64,000 bases of DNA from CAVYGM01 sp963768025 (GCA_963768025.1 CAVYGM010000012.1:1-64000); one strand, 5' to 3'; counted from the first letter of the stretch, positions 17,406 through 28,321 are shown. The notes: generated by a model not told the origin, from the letters alone. Numbers and translations are program-made.

Positions 17406-20400
17406 TTAACCGACAACTACGCAGGATCCATTTTCTACATCCTGTTCTACCTTCTTGTATTTTACATCTTTCAGCACCCGACCATCGCGATACTGCACGG
17501 TTACTTTCTGGTTACGATCCGCAATCTTCATGGCTCGTACGGGTTGCTGGCGGGTGGTGTTTTCCATATGCCGGGCGTGCTCGTTGGGACCACTGTCCTC
17601 CATGACATCGGCTTCCTCGCCCCGATTGGTTTGGAGAGCAGGGCTCGGCTGACGTCGGACCGGTGGTTGCTGAACGCGCTCGGGGGCTTCCTGTTCCTGG
17701 GGAATATCGGCCTTCGTGAGGAAGCTGATCGTGTCGAAATTAACCTTGCTCAGGAAGCGTTTGAACAACTCAACCGACTCGAACTTGTAGATCAACAACG
17801 GGTCTTTCTGCTCAAACACGGCATTCTGTACCGATTGCTTCAGGTCGTCCATTTCGCGCAGGTGTTCCTTCCACTCCTGGTCGATGACCGACAGCGCTAT
17901 GGCTTTTTCCATTTCGCGGACAATCTCCCGGCCTTCGGTATCGACGGCCTTTTCGAGGTTAACTACCACTCCCGTCTGACGCAAACCATCGGAGAACGGA
18001 ACCACGATGTCATCAATGTGGCTCCTGGTCCGCAAATACTTGCGTAAGAACCGGCAAAGCTTTTTCGGCAATGGCCTGGTTCTTCTCCTGGTAATGTGCT
18101 TCGGCTTCCTCGTATAGCTTCTGCGATTTTTCGGCTGGTTTGAGGCCTGCGTACTGGCCCTCCGTGAATGGCGGCTCGATGCTAAGCGACGTAAGAGTGG
18201 CTAGTTCGATCTCCGTAAAGTCAGTGTATATGTTACCGACAATTTCCTCACACACATCATACATCGTGTTGGCAATGTCGAGGGCCAAACGATCCCCAAA
18301 CAGGGCATTGCGACGGCGTTTGTAGATGGCTTCACGCTGGTAGTTCATCACGTCGTCGTATTCCAGCAGACGCTTCCGGATGCCGAAGTTGTTTTCTTCC
18401 ACTTTCTTCTGCGCCCGCTCGATGGACTTGGTAATCATGCGAGTGCTGAATCACTTCGCCTTCTTCCAGACCCATGCGGTCCATGACTTTGGCAATCCGT
18501 TCGGAACCGAACAAGCGCATCAGGTTGTCTTCCAGCGAAACGAAAAACTGCGACGTACCCGGATCACCCTGACGACCCGCCCGACCGCGCAACTGCCGGT
18601 CGACCCGGCGTGACTTCGTGGCGTTCTGTACCGATAATGGCCAGACCACCCGCTGTCTCGCGACTTCGGGTGTAAGCTTAATATCCGTACCCCGACCGGC
18701 CATGTTGGTGGCAATGGTAACGGTGCCGGGCTAACCGGCTTCAGCTACAATTTCGGCCTCGCGCTGGTGCTACTTGGCGTTCAGTACCTGGTGCTGAATC
18801 TTGCGCATGCGTCAGCATCCGGCTCAGTAATCTCGGAGATTTCGACCGAGGTCGTACCCACCAGCACCGGGCGGCCTTTCTCGACCAGATCTAGCGATCT
18901 CATCGACCACGGCATTGTATTTTTCGCGCACCGACCGGTATACTTTGTCTTCTTCATCGTCCCGGCTAATGGCGCGGTTGGTTGGAATAACGACCACGTC
19001 CAGTTTGTAGATCTGCCAGAATTCGCCGGCTTCGGTTTCGGCCGTACCGGTCATACCCGCCAGCTTGTGGTACATCCGGAAGTAGTTCTGGAGCGTAACC
19101 GTGGCGTAGGTCTGGGTAGCATCTTCAACTTTCACGTTTTCCTTGGCTTCAATCGCCTGGTGCAAGCCATCGGACTAGCGGCGACCTTCCATGATCCGGC
19201 CCGTCTGCTCATCCACAATCTTCACCTTGCCGTCCATGATGACGTACTCGGTGTCTTTTTCGAACAGGCAGTAGGCTTTCAGTAACTGGTTGACGGTGTG
19301 AATGCGCTGCGGCTTTTACGGCATAGTCACGAATCAACTGCTTCTTTCTGCAGAATTTTTTCCTGCTCGCGAGAAATCGCATGCTTTTTCAATGGCGTTG
19401 AGGTCAATGCGATAGTCGGGCAGGATGAAGAAGTTTGGATCTTCGCCCGACGCCGGTAATGAAGTCAATTCCTTTTTCGGTCAGGTCAATGCTGTTATGC
19501 CGCTCGTCAATGGTGAAATACAGCGGCGCATCGGCTTCCGGCATCAGCTTCTGGTTTTCGGCCAGGTAGATCGATTCTCGTTTTCTGCAAGAGGGCCTTT
19601 ATTGCCCGTTTCGCTCAGAAACTTGATCAGCGGCTTGTGCTTGGGCAAACCACGGTACGCCCGGAACAGCGACAGGCCTCCTTCTTTCTTCGTCGCCAGC
19701 GGCAATCTTTCTTCTTGGCATCGTTCAGGTAGATCGTAGACCAGTTTGCTTCTGCGCTTCAACCAATCCGGGATACGCGGGGCTTCAGCTCAATATAACT
19801 CCTGCTCATCGCCACGCGGTACGGGGCCGCTGATAATCAGCGGCGTCCGGGCATCGTCAATCAGTACGGAGTCAACCTCATCCACCATGGCGTAATGGTG
19901 TTTGCGCTGCACCAGTTCATCGCGGTTCGCGGGCCATGTTGTCGCGCAGGTAGTCGAAGCCAAATTCGTTGTTGGTACCGTAGGTGATGTCGGCCAGGTA
20001 GGCGTTGCGGCGTGCTCAGAGTATTGGGCTGGTGTTTGTCGATGCAGTCCACCCGCATGCCGTGAAACTCAAACAACGGCGCCATCCACTCGGAGTCACG
20101 CTTGGCCAGGTAGTCGTTGACCGTTACGATGTGCACACCCCGACCGGCCAGGGCGTTCAGGAAGGCGGGAAGCGTAGCCACCAGGGTTTTACCTTCGCCC
20201 GTGGCCATCTCGGCAATTTTGCCCTGATGCAGTACAACACCACCAATGATCTGAACATCGTAATGCACCATGTCCCACTTAATGGGTAGGCCCATGACAT
20301 CCCACGTACTTTTCCAATAGGCTTTCTCGCCTTCAATTGTGACGTGGGATTTTTTTGTGGCTATTTCGCGGTCGAAGAAAGAGGCCGTTACTTCCAATTT

Positions 20401-20772
20401 CTCATTTTCTTTAAAACGCCGGGCAGTTTCTTTTACAATGGCAAAGGCTTTGGGAAGAATTTGCAGCAGTACGTTTTCCAGTTCCTTATTCCGATCCAAA
20501 TCCAGCGCATCTATTTGTTTGAAGATACTCTCCTTGGAATCTACATCGGGCTCATCTTCGGCCTGCTGCTTCAGAAGGTTTATCTGCTCGTCAATTGATT
20601 TGAGCTGCTGCGCAATGAATTCTTTCAGATCAGCGGCTTGCTGGCGAAGTTCGTCATTCGACAGCGAAGCCAGCTTAACAAACTCTCCGTTCACCATCCC
20701 CACGTAGGGGGTTAGTTCTTTTAAATCACGCTCTGACTTTGTGCCGAAGAGCCTAGTGAATAACTTTATCAT
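17406..20772 (-). pseudogene. secA: secA preprotein translocase ATPase, many frameshifts as read
   Basis: The span of about 1120 codons is right for Bacteroidota SecA. Recognisable parts in order: N-terminus [108 protein letters not shown]; a C-terminal tail with no Cys-rich zinc motif. The frame breaks more than a dozen times between about 18.4 and 20.05 kb. Almost every break I worked out is one extra base. Three in-frame TAG codons (19175-19177, 18770-18772, 18731-18733) also interrupt it. SecA is essential and normally single-copy, and the protein sequence between breaks is well conserved, so I think this is sequence error rather than decay. The first 250 residues are clean. Confidence 0.9.
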
Positions 20773-21227
20773 GATAACTAATTAACTAAGGTAGTATGTA
20801 ACGTTCCCATCTGCTTATCCTACATAACGTAGCGAATCGGATTGGGACCTATATGAATAGTAACTCTTTTTTTGACTTTTAGTGTAAAATAGTACGCCTG
20901 AAAGTTCCTTCGTGCCAGATTGGCAGTTTCCCAGGCTATAGCCCACAAAGTTAATTCTTTGCATTTAGTTTAATAGCAAGATTTTGACAATAGTATAGAT
21001 TGGCAATACCAACGGTAGGTAGATCAGGCCTTTCGACGGGGGAGTCGCTAATAGCAATATGGAAGAAAAACAAAAAAATAAGGGGGCTTGGCAAGAATTT
21101 TTTGCCCTGAAATTGAACACCAAAATGTTCCGCTCTTCCAACCTTGGTACCGTCTGTACCAATCCTGAGCAACTACTTGGTATAGCATAGTACCTTTGAT
21201 TCATCAAAACAAAAAAACAACATAGCT
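20773..21227. other. intergenic region between secA and pspC
   Basis: About 455 bp upstream of two divergent genes. A -7 match for pspC lies at 21191-21198. I see no RNA gene or conserved small protein. Confidence 0.5.
21191..21198 (+). promoter_or_regulatory. candidate -7 motif for the PspC gene
   Basis: TACCTTTG matches TAnnTTTG about 30 bp before the start codon. A well-placed -33 TTG is not obvious. Confidence 0.35.
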
Positions 21228-21470
21228 ATGAACACGAACAACAAATTATTCCGCAACATGAATCAACGGGTCATTGGGGGCGTAGCCGCCGGTTTGGCCG
21301 ATTATTTCGACATAGATGTAGTGCTGGTCCGCGTGTTACTGGTACTAGCCATTTTTATCCCCGTCCCGACTCACATTGTACTGATTTATATCATTCTTTG
21401 GGTGGTCATGCCCAAAAATACCACGCTGGTACACCAGCTGCCTTCCCAGGTGGGCTCTTCCCAAGGGTAG
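21228..21470 (+). CDS. PspC-domain small membrane protein
   Basis: An 80-residue protein with one PspC domain. KLFRNMNQRVIGGVAAGLADYFDIDVVLVRV leads into a hydrophobic helix and ILWVVMPKN. PspC proteins sit in the inner membrane and in some bacteria take part in envelope-stress responses. Standalone PspC proteins like this one are common in Bacteroidota and their role is not fixed. A rho-independent terminator follows closely, so it is a single-gene transcript. Confidence 0.88.
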   Translation: MNTNNKLFRNMNQRVIGGVAAGLADYFDIDVVLVRVLLVLAIFIPVPTHIVLIYIILWVVMPKNTTLVHQLPSQVGSSQG

Positions 21471-21502
21471 GTTTGCCGAACAGCCCGGTACCTTCCTCAC
21501 CG

Positions 21503-21534
21503 CCGCCCTGAAACATTCAGGGGGCGGTTTTTTG
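21503..21534 (+). terminator. rho-independent terminator after pspC
   Basis: CCGCCCTGAA pairs with TTCAGGG..GCGG (two extra G in the right arm) around ACA, then TTTTTTG. Confidence 0.75.
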
Positions 21535-21559
21535 TTTTATAATTAATCAGTACTTTTAC

Positions 21560-21583
21560 AAGTAGTATGCAGGCATACTACTT
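21560..21583 (+). promoter_or_regulatory. palindromic operator upstream of the thiolase
   Basis: Two perfect 11-nt arms, AAGTAGTATGC and GCATACTACTT, are separated by AG. The core TAGTATGC-N2-GCATACTA is shared with the sites at 28322-28359 and 28384-28399 in front of the acyl-CoA dehydrogenase. It lies 64 bp before the thiolase ATG. The layout suits a dimeric MarR- or TetR-type repressor. No regulator gene is in the window. Confidence 0.75.
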
Positions 21584-21646
21584 TATTCCAAAGGTCATCA
21601 GCCTTTTGCTACTGGTTTTAATACACTTATTAATCAAATCTATACT

Positions 21647-22826
21647 ATGGACGCATATATTGTAGCCGGGTACCGGTCGGCGGTAGGCAAGGCCCCACGG
21701 GGGGTATTTCGCTTCACTCGCCCCGACAACCTGGGAGCCGATGTTATCAAATTCATGATGGAGAAAGTACCCCAGCTCGACCCCGCCCGCGTGGACGATG
21801 TAATCGTGGGTAACGCCGTGCCGGAAGCCGAGCAGGGGATGCAGATGGGGCGATTCGTGTCGCTACTTTCCCTTCCCAAAAGTGTGTCGGGCCTGATTAT
21901 CAACCGCTATTGTGGCTCGGGAATCGAGGCCATTGCGCTGGCAGCCGGCAAAATTCACGCGGGTATGGCGGATTGTATCATTGCGGGTGGAACGGAGTCC
22001 ATGTCGATGGTACCGGTGATGGGTTGGAAAACCGCCCTCAACTACGAAATAGCCCACAGCCATCCGGATTATTACCTGAGCATGGGACTTACCGCTGAGC
22101 AGGTGTCCAAAGAATACAGCGTGAGCCGGGAAGACCAGGACCTGTTTGCCTTCCAATCGCACCAGAAAGCATTAGCCGCCCAGAAGGCGGGGCTGTTTGA
22201 CGACGACATTGTGCCCATTACCGTCAAGGAAACCTACTTTGATGCGGAGGCTGGCAAGAAAAAAACCAGGGAGTATACCGTAACCCAGGACGAAGGCCCC
22301 CGCGCCGATACCACGCCCGAAGCGCTGGCTCGCCTGCGCCCCGTATTTGCCGCCGGTGGGTCGGTTACGGCTGGGAACTCCTCGCAGACCTCCGACGGAG
22401 CGGCCTTCGTGGTGGTAATGTCCGAGCGGATGGTGAATGAGCTGGGTGTGAAGCCCATTGCCCGTATGATGGCCTACGCCACGGCGGGTGTCGAGCCCCG
22501 CATCATGGGGATCGGGCCCGTGGCCGCGGTACCCAAAGCCCTCAAACAGTCGGGACTTCCAGCTGGCGGACATCGAACAGATCGAGCTGAATGAGGCCTT
22601 TGCGGCCCAGTCGCTGGCCGTCATGCGTACGCTGGACATGGACCCTGCAAAAATAAATCCCAACGGGGGGGCCATTGCTTTGGGTCATGCATTGGGCTCT
22701 ACCGGAGCGCGGCTGTCCGTCCAGCTTTTTAATGAAATGCGACGCCGCCAACAGAAGTACGGCATGGTGACCGCCTGCGTTGGAGGTGGTCAGGGCGTAG
22801 CGGGAATTTACGAACTACTTTCGTAA
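21647..22826 (+). CDS. acetyl-CoA C-acyltransferase (thiolase), one frameshift
   Basis: Two frames make one thiolase of about 392 residues, which cleaves 3-ketoacyl-CoA in beta-oxidation. Cys89 in NRYCGSG is the acyl-accepting nucleophile. NEAFAAQ, GGAIALGHALGSTGAR and the second catalytic Cys in ACVGGGQGV lie in the C-terminal half. The frame breaks near 22558, where CTTCCAG has one C too many. Deleting it joins SGL to QLADIEQIELNEAFAAQ. The operator 64 bp upstream is shared with the acyl-CoA dehydrogenase gene 7 kb away, which supports a fatty-acid role. A terminator follows the stop. Confidence 0.9.
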
Positions 22827-22856
22827 GTAAACAACAAGCTATTTTTCCACGATTTG

Positions 22857-22902
22857 GAAAAACTCCCGAAATGGTATCGAGCCATCACGGGAGTTTTTTT
22901 AT
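22857..22902 (+). terminator. rho-independent terminator after the thiolase
   Basis: AAAACTCCCG pairs with CGGGAGTTTT. An inner ATGG/CCAT stem lies in the loop, and a T run follows. Confidence 0.85.
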
Positions 22903-22929
22903 TTTTGCCCCTCACTCAGCTAGCGCCGC

Positions 22930-23910
22930 ATGGATGTATCCATAATTATAGTCAATTATCGTACGCCTCACCTTATCATAAATTGCCTTTCCACCATCTA
23001 TGCCCACACCAGAAATCTCTCATTCGAAATTGTTGTGGTTGATAACGACCCTGAGCAAGGAGGGCGCGATCAGGTACTTCAGCCGTACCCGGAGGTGAGA
23101 TGGATTAATATGGAGTACAATGCCGGATTTGGGCGCGCCAACAACGCGGGCATGACACTAGCCCAGGGGCGGTACTTCCTGCTGCTCAATGCCGATACGC
23201 TGCTGACCGACAATGTCATCGAGCGGTGCGTGCAGCGGATGGACGCCCGGCCCGACATAGCTGCCTGCGGTGCCATGCAGTACCATGCCGATGGGACCCC
23301 GATGCCTTTTTACCAGAGCTTCAACGAATTTAGAAAAACATTTTTTATCGTCCCCCCGCACCCCTTCTTCCAGCGTGTGCTGGACAAATTGTTACCGGAG
23401 CCGCATTACCAAGATCCCGATCAGTATGATTGGCTGACGGGTGCGTTTGTACTAGTGCGCCAGGCGGTAGTGGAAAAAGTGGGAGGATTCGACGAGGACT
23501 TTTTTATGTATGGCGAAGACGTAGAGTGGTCGTGGCGTTTGGGTAAGGCCGGGAAATTGTGTTATTTTAAAGAGTGTACCTTTATCCATCTGGAAAATAA
23601 TAACCCTTTCCGGCGCACAAATATCACCTGGATCAACCGGTTTAGTACGCAGATGCAGGTATCTAACCTGCTGTGGGTCAGGAAGCAGTATGGGGTAGGA
23701 GCCTACCTGATTTTGATTCTGCACTACCTTGCTATGATCCCTGTCATTTACCTTTGGAAATTCGCCGTTAATATCCGGAAGTCAGGGAATCCATTTGCCG
23801 AATTAGGCACTCAAGGTACGTACTTAGAGAAAAGTACGAGTCCTATTCCAGTTTTTCAAAAGAACTCTATTTCTGGAAAAGGGTTTTTACAAGATTTTAC
23901 CCAAACATAA
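22930..23910 (+). CDS. family 2 glycosyltransferase
   Basis: A 326-residue GT-A fold enzyme. It opens with MDVSIIIVNYRTPHLI. VVDNDPEQ binds the nucleotide, LLNADTLL carries the acidic metal site, and GGFDEDFFMYGEDVEWSWRL supplies the acceptor-side acidic residues. This rhamnosyltransferase-like subgroup often builds O-antigen or exopolysaccharide. A hydrophobic helix near residues 255-275 suggests attachment to the inner membrane. The next gene, a family 4 glycosyltransferase, starts 21 bp downstream, so the two are probably one transcript working on the same surface glycan. Confidence 0.9.
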   Translation: MDVSIIIVNYRTPHLIINCLSTIYAHTRNLSFEIVVVDNDPEQGGRDQVLQPYPEVRWINMEYNAGFGRANNAGMTLAQGRYFLLLNADTLLTDNVIERCVQRMDARPDIAACGAMQYHADGTPMPFYQSFNEFRKTFFIVPPHPFFQRVLDKLLPEPHYQDPDQYDWLTGAFVLVRQAVVEKVGGFDEDFFMYGEDVEWSWRLGKAGKLCYFKECTFIHLENNNPFRRTNITWINRFSTQMQVSNLLWVRKQYGVGAYLILILHYLAMIPVIYLWKFAVNIRKSGNPFAELGTQGTYLEKSTSPIPVFQKNSISGKGFLQDFTQT

Positions 23911-23931
23911 CATCGACCTACATACCACCTC

Positions 23932-25071
23932 ATGAGTGCATCCACAAAAAAACGTCGCATTCTCTTCTTTACGCCGTATGCATCACGAACCGGCTCCGAA
24001 ATGCTGATTTACTATATCTTGAAGTACTTTGATCGTAGCAAATATGAAGCTGGACTGGTTTGTTTTGCTCGCGGAGAGCTAATCGACGACATACCCTCGG
24101 ACGTGAAGGTATTCGTGACTACCCAAAAGTTTTCATTTGTACAAAAAGTAGCGTACCATCTGGGGTGGCATCCTACCCACAAGTTTCTTGAAAAAATAGC
24201 TCGTCGTTTTAAGGCGGACGTTTGGTATGCCAATACGGTTATGCTTCCTGAAGTAGTACAGATAGCCCATAAGCTGGAAATTCCTGTGGTGACCAACGTA
24301 CAGGAGTTGTCGAGTGTGTACACGCTGGTAAGTCAGCGAGATTTCGAAGCCCTCGTTACAAAATCAGATCTTTTGATTGGCTGCTCCGAAATCGTTTGCC
24401 AGTGCCTCCGCGAATCGGGCGGAAAGCAGGTAGAAAGACTCTACAACTTTGTGGACACGCAGAGCGTGCAACCGGATGCCGTCCGGGTAAAAGAGATTCG
24501 GGCCGAGTGGGGGGCAGCACCTGACGATTTCGTGTGGATCATGTCGGGTACCTCCTCCGAACGCAAAGGGTTCGATCTCTTTCCCGACATCGGTATGCAG
24601 TTTCCCAAAGGATCCAAAGTACACATGGTGTGGGTAGGGAAGCTCATTGACGACGGCCTTACCTACTGGACTGTGCAGCGGTGCAAAACCGTAGAAAACG
24701 TCAAAATCCATATTATTGGCGCAAAAAAAGAAGATTACTACTCTTACATGGCTGCCGCGGATGGTTTCATACTGACGTCTCGGCAGGAACCTTTTGGAAT
24801 GGTGCTCGTTGAGGCAGCCTTGCTAGGCAAGCCTATTGTATCCTTTGAAAGTGGGGGCCCCACAGAGTTCATCACGCCCGAAATGGGACGATTGGTACCG
24901 AACCTCGATATTCCCCTGTTTGCAAAAACGATGCAGGAAGTGGCCCAAAACCGAGAAAAATTTGATTCCAGCAAAGCCAAAAAAGCGGCTGATCAATACA
25001 GTGCCGAAACAGGGGTTAATAACTGGCAGCTCATTATGGATCGTTTTTTCGAGCGACAGAGTTTGAGTTAG
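23932..25071 (+). CDS. family 4 glycosyltransferase
   Basis: A 379-residue GT-B enzyme. The N-terminal domain has FFTPYASRTGSEMLIYYILKYF. The C-terminal donor domain has GTSSERKGFDLFPDIG and the EX7E-type motif in SRQEPFGMVLVEAALLGKPIV, followed by GGPTEFI. It is a retaining sugar transferase. Donor and acceptor are not predictable. It follows the family 2 enzyme directly and precedes a secreted glycosidase-like protein after a 317-bp gap. Confidence 0.9.
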   Translation: MSASTKKRRILFFTPYASRTGSEMLIYYILKYFDRSKYEAGLVCFARGELIDDIPSDVKVFVTTQKFSFVQKVAYHLGWHPTHKFLEKIARRFKADVWYANTVMLPEVVQIAHKLEIPVVTNVQELSSVYTLVSQRDFEALVTKSDLLIGCSEIVCQCLRESGGKQVERLYNFVDTQSVQPDAVRVKEIRAEWGAAPDDFVWIMSGTSSERKGFDLFPDIGMQFPKGSKVHMVWVGKLIDDGLTYWTVQRCKTVENVKIHIIGAKKEDYYSYMAAADGFILTSRQEPFGMVLVEAALLGKPIVSFESGGPTEFITPEMGRLVPNLDIPLFAKTMQEVAQNREKFDSSKAKKAADQYSAETGVNNWQLIMDRFFERQSLS

Positions 25072-25388
25072 ACAACTACGGTGTCACTTTGACCAATTTC
25101 ACATCCCGATGGGGGTAGTTAGCCGACTGAGGACGCAAGGGGGAATCTGGTTACCTCATTGGTACGGGACTTTAAAGAATATCATTTGCGATTTTGGCAA
25201 GCTAGTTTGATAGAATTGTGGTAACTTTTAGTGTGTTTTGGGAGTTATAAATTGATACTCTTGCTGCTTTTTGTTGGTGTATTGGTGATTTTTTACAGGG
25301 AATGATTACTGGCGAGATTCAAAGAGAATCGGGTAAAAAAGAGGGGATTAGAGGCAAATAGTGGGTATTTTTTTAGGATTGAATAATC
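25072..25388. other. intergenic region before the T9SS cargo gene
   Basis: About 317 bp, AT-rich towards the 3' end. It should hold the promoter of the next gene. I see no clear -33/-7 pair, hairpin or repeat. Confidence 0.45.
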
Positions 25389-28286
25389 ATGATGAAGCAA
25401 ACATATACACATAAGGGGGGAAGTTTATTGCTTTCTTGGGCAGTCCTTTTAGGGATTCTTATGATCCTAACGTCTCTCCGAGCTTCTGCTCAGGGCCCGA
25501 TCAAGACGGATAACAAACGCTACCTGACTCTTATGATCTTAAACCTGTCCGATGATGATAATTTTGAATTGGATGTGATTCGTCATGCAGCGGGGGCGGG
25601 GATGAATTCTGTCGAACTGACTATCTGGTGGGACAAAGTATATAGGAATTCACCCAACGATCCGGGTAACTGGTCGAGATTTGATAATCAGATCAAGCTT
25701 GCCACCCAGTTGAAAATGAAGGTTGGGATTCGTATATTTTTGGGTCGGAACTCCGGCTTTATCAAAGGATTCTGGACAGACGCGGAGAGTGCCCGAGATT
25801 ATAACCAGAATCCGCTACGCGAAATCTACAATTATACTCATTTTAGCCTGCTGCACGAACCTACGGTGGTTAAGGCGCAAGACTTTGTCAAGCAGGTAAC
25901 TGAGCGGTACAGGTACCTTCATGATGAAAACAATTTATTGTTTTTGTCGGTGACCACTACGCCTACTCAGGAGGCGGGGTACCACCACACCACCATTCCC
26001 CCAAACAAGGAGTACAAAGATCTGTATCTGACGCTGTTCGACTATTCCTCTTTTTATAAAAACGGATTCATAGAATGGCTTAAAGGAAAATACAAAAAAA
26101 TTATCCGATTGAATCTGCTCTGGGGTAGCGAATACAAAAGCTTCGAGGAAGTACTGCCTCCGGCTACTCCCTGGGACCCAAAAGGGGCCTTTTATGGTCG
26201 GCGGGGAAAGGACTGGTATATCTACCGGCATTTGGTTTTGAAGCAGTTTAATGATCGGATGATACAGACCGTCAAGGCTGTGGATAAAAGTATACCCTAC
26301 GTGCTGGAATTTGGAGCAGTAGTAGATAATGAAAGTGGCATACGGGGAACATTGGCCTTTCATGATCTGAGCACGCTGGCCGACGGAGTGAAAATACACG
26401 ATATCGAAACGTATGACCACCGATGGACGATGGATGTGCTCCGGAGCAACATCCGAGCCGACCAGATGGTGATGAATGAGGTATTCTATAACCACCTACT
26501 CCCCGACGTAGAATTTTTCGAACTGATAGACGAGAGCTTTGAGAGTGGTGCCAAATTAATTACCCTTGTTCTTTCCACCAAAGAGAATGTGGATGCCATG
26601 CGGAATGTAACTGAGAACTCCGCCAGAAAATGGTTGAACAGCCCCATGAAACCCGTGGTGCCCAGGGACACCATGGCCTACCAGCTTTCGAAATTAGTAG
26701 ATCAAACAGCGTATTCAATCGGGGCTTTTCAGGCTTGGAAAAATATAGCCAGGGGCGGAAGTACTCCCAAGCCCGTGTATGCACGGCTCGACGAAGATAT
26801 TCTTAAGGACGAGTATTGGATACCAGCATCCAACCATCTGCCCAGGATTCAGAATCCCATTCCGATGCAAATCATTCCTATCAACCGCGACTTTACCTTC
26901 CGCATTCCTACTGATACTTTTTCGGATGAAGACGGCACCATTACCAAGGTCGAAGTGCTAGGTCAGCTCCCTTCCTGGCTTACCTTTGTGGACGGGCAAT
27001 TCAAAGGCCTTCCCACAAGCCTGGGTGATACCCGTCTGTTGGTAAAAGGAACCGATGACGAAGGGGGAACCACCGAAGCCTATCTTACCATACGGGTAGA
27101 TACCCGTGAGAATGCAAACAAGCCCCCCACCGTCAAAAAAAATCTGGCTAATGTGACTACGGCCGTGAATCAGCCTTTTACTTTCACGCTGCCTGCTGAC
27201 CTTTTTGTGGATAGCGATGGTTCCATTTCCCGCGTCGAAGCCAGTGAACTACCGAACTGGCTCACCTTCAGTAATGGTGTGCTGAAAGGGCTGCCTTCCA
27301 AAACTGGAAATTCAAGGGTATCGCTTAAAGCCTACGACGACCTCAACGCCTTTGTAGAAATTTACTTTTCTGTTCAGGTAGTAGAACCCCAGTTCCTCAA
27401 TTCACCCCCCTTTGTGCAGGGTACCCTGCCGGTACGCTTTGCAAAAGTACGCGAGCCTTTCCGCTACACGCTGCCTAACAATCTGTTTGGAGATGTTGAT
27501 GGCTACATCACCGTGGTGTCGGTACAGAATCTCCCTACTTGGCTCAACTTCTCATTGAATGAATTTTCGGGTACGCCCCCCGAAGAGGGGGAGTTTCGTG
27601 TTACCATCCGGGCTTACGACAATAGTGGCGGGTTTGTCGAAACTCCTTTGATCATTAGGGCTGAGGTACCCAAGCTCACGTTTGACCTGCTGGGATCTGG
27701 CCGACTGGTAGACCGGAAACTGCTGCGTACCCTGAAAGATGGCGACGAAGTACCCGTTGGCTCTCTGCCGGACTTGCTTAATGTGTATGCGTTCGGGAAT
27801 TTTGACTTTGACCAAATTGATTTCACCCTCACCGGCCCCTATCGGTATAGCGCCACCGCCTGGAAGTTTCCCTACGCGGTTTTCCAGGACGAGAGCGGCT
27901 TCGCACCCTACGTGGGCACCTACACGCTTTACGCTTCTGCGTTCAAGGGAGTTGACCACGTGCTTACCAATTCAATCAAATTTACGATTACGGCGGGGGA
28001 TTCTCTCCAACCCAATCTTCTGCTCGACGATTGGCAAGCGTACCCCAATCCGTTTGATGCCGTCTTTAATATAAAACTTCCTGAAAATCAGTCCCAGTCG
28101 ACTTACGCGTTCTCGTTGGTTGCTGCCAATGGGCAACAGGTTCCAATTCCGGCGCGCTGGATTGCCGTACATAATAATATCGCCCAAATAGACCTCGTAG
28201 GGATGTCAGTTTCACCCGGAATGTACTTTATTCGGGTGGAGTCCAACGGCGAGCTTGTTCGCCTTTTCAAGGTGGTGAAGCGTTAA
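25389..28286 (+). CDS. secreted GH42-like glycosidase with cadherin-like repeats and T9SS sorting domain
   Basis: A 965-residue exported protein. A signal peptide of about 34 residues ends in RASAQ. The N-terminal half looks like a clan-A TIM barrel: LNLLWGSEYKSFEEVLPP resembles beta-galactosidase family 42, Glu in TPTQEAGY could be the acid/base and Glu in VMNEVFYNH the nucleophile. Three Ig/cadherin-like repeats follow (about residues 490-790), each with FRIP/FTLP/YTLP, DGxI and LPxWLxF. The C-terminus YPNPFDAVFNIKLPE to FKVVKR is a type A sorting signal for type IX secretion, so the protein should reach the cell surface. Activity is inferred and the barrel assignment is weak. Confidence 0.75.
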   Translation: MMKQTYTHKGGSLLLSWAVLLGILMILTSLRASAQGPIKTDNKRYLTLMILNLSDDDNFELDVIRHAAGAGMNSVELTIWWDKVYRNSPNDPGNWSRFDNQIKLATQLKMKVGIRIFLGRNSGFIKGFWTDAESARDYNQNPLREIYNYTHFSLLHEPTVVKAQDFVKQVTERYRYLHDENNLLFLSVTTTPTQEAGYHHTTIPPNKEYKDLYLTLFDYSSFYKNGFIEWLKGKYKKIIRLNLLWGSEYKSFEEVLPPATPWDPKGAFYGRRGKDWYIYRHLVLKQFNDRMIQTVKAVDKSIPYVLEFGAVVDNESGIRGTLAFHDLSTLADGVKIHDIETYDHRWTMDVLRSNIRADQMVMNEVFYNHLLPDVEFFELIDESFESGAKLITLVLSTKENVDAMRNVTENSARKWLNSPMKPVVPRDTMAYQLSKLVDQTAYSIGAFQAWKNIARGGSTPKPVYARLDEDILKDEYWIPASNHLPRIQNPIPMQIIPINRDFTFRIPTDTFSDEDGTITKVEVLGQLPSWLTFVDGQFKGLPTSLGDTRLLVKGTDDEGGTTEAYLTIRVDTRENANKPPTVKKNLANVTTAVNQPFTFTLPADLFVDSDGSISRVEASELPNWLTFSNGVLKGLPSKTGNSRVSLKAYDDLNAFVEIYFSVQVVEPQFLNSPPFVQGTLPVRFAKVREPFRYTLPNNLFGDVDGYITVVSVQNLPTWLNFSLNEFSGTPPEEGEFRVTIRAYDNSGGFVETPLIIRAEVPKLTFDLLGSGRLVDRKLLRTLKDGDEVPVGSLPDLLNVYAFGNFDFDQIDFTLTGPYRYSATAWKFPYAVFQDESGFAPYVGTYTLYASAFKGVDHVLTNSIKFTITAGDSLQPNLLLDDWQAYPNPFDAVFNIKLPENQSQSTYAFSLVAANGQQVPIPARWIAVHNNIAQIDLVGMSVSPGMYFIRVESNGELVRLFKVVKR

Positions 28287-28321
28287 CCTCCCTTTCTTTC
28301 AAATTTCTTGCTAAACTGAAT

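Noticed and set aside
18731..19177. In-frame TAG codons in secA as possible stop-codon recoding
   Set aside because: The three codons replace what look like different residues (Tyr, and Gln or Tyr), they sit inside a region full of other errors, and TAG is used as a normal stop elsewhere, for example at the end of uvrA. Recoding is not supported.
20951..21207. Small minus-strand ORFs between secA and pspC
   Set aside because: Two overlapping frames of 73 and 80 codons with no motif and no sensible composition. Probably chance.
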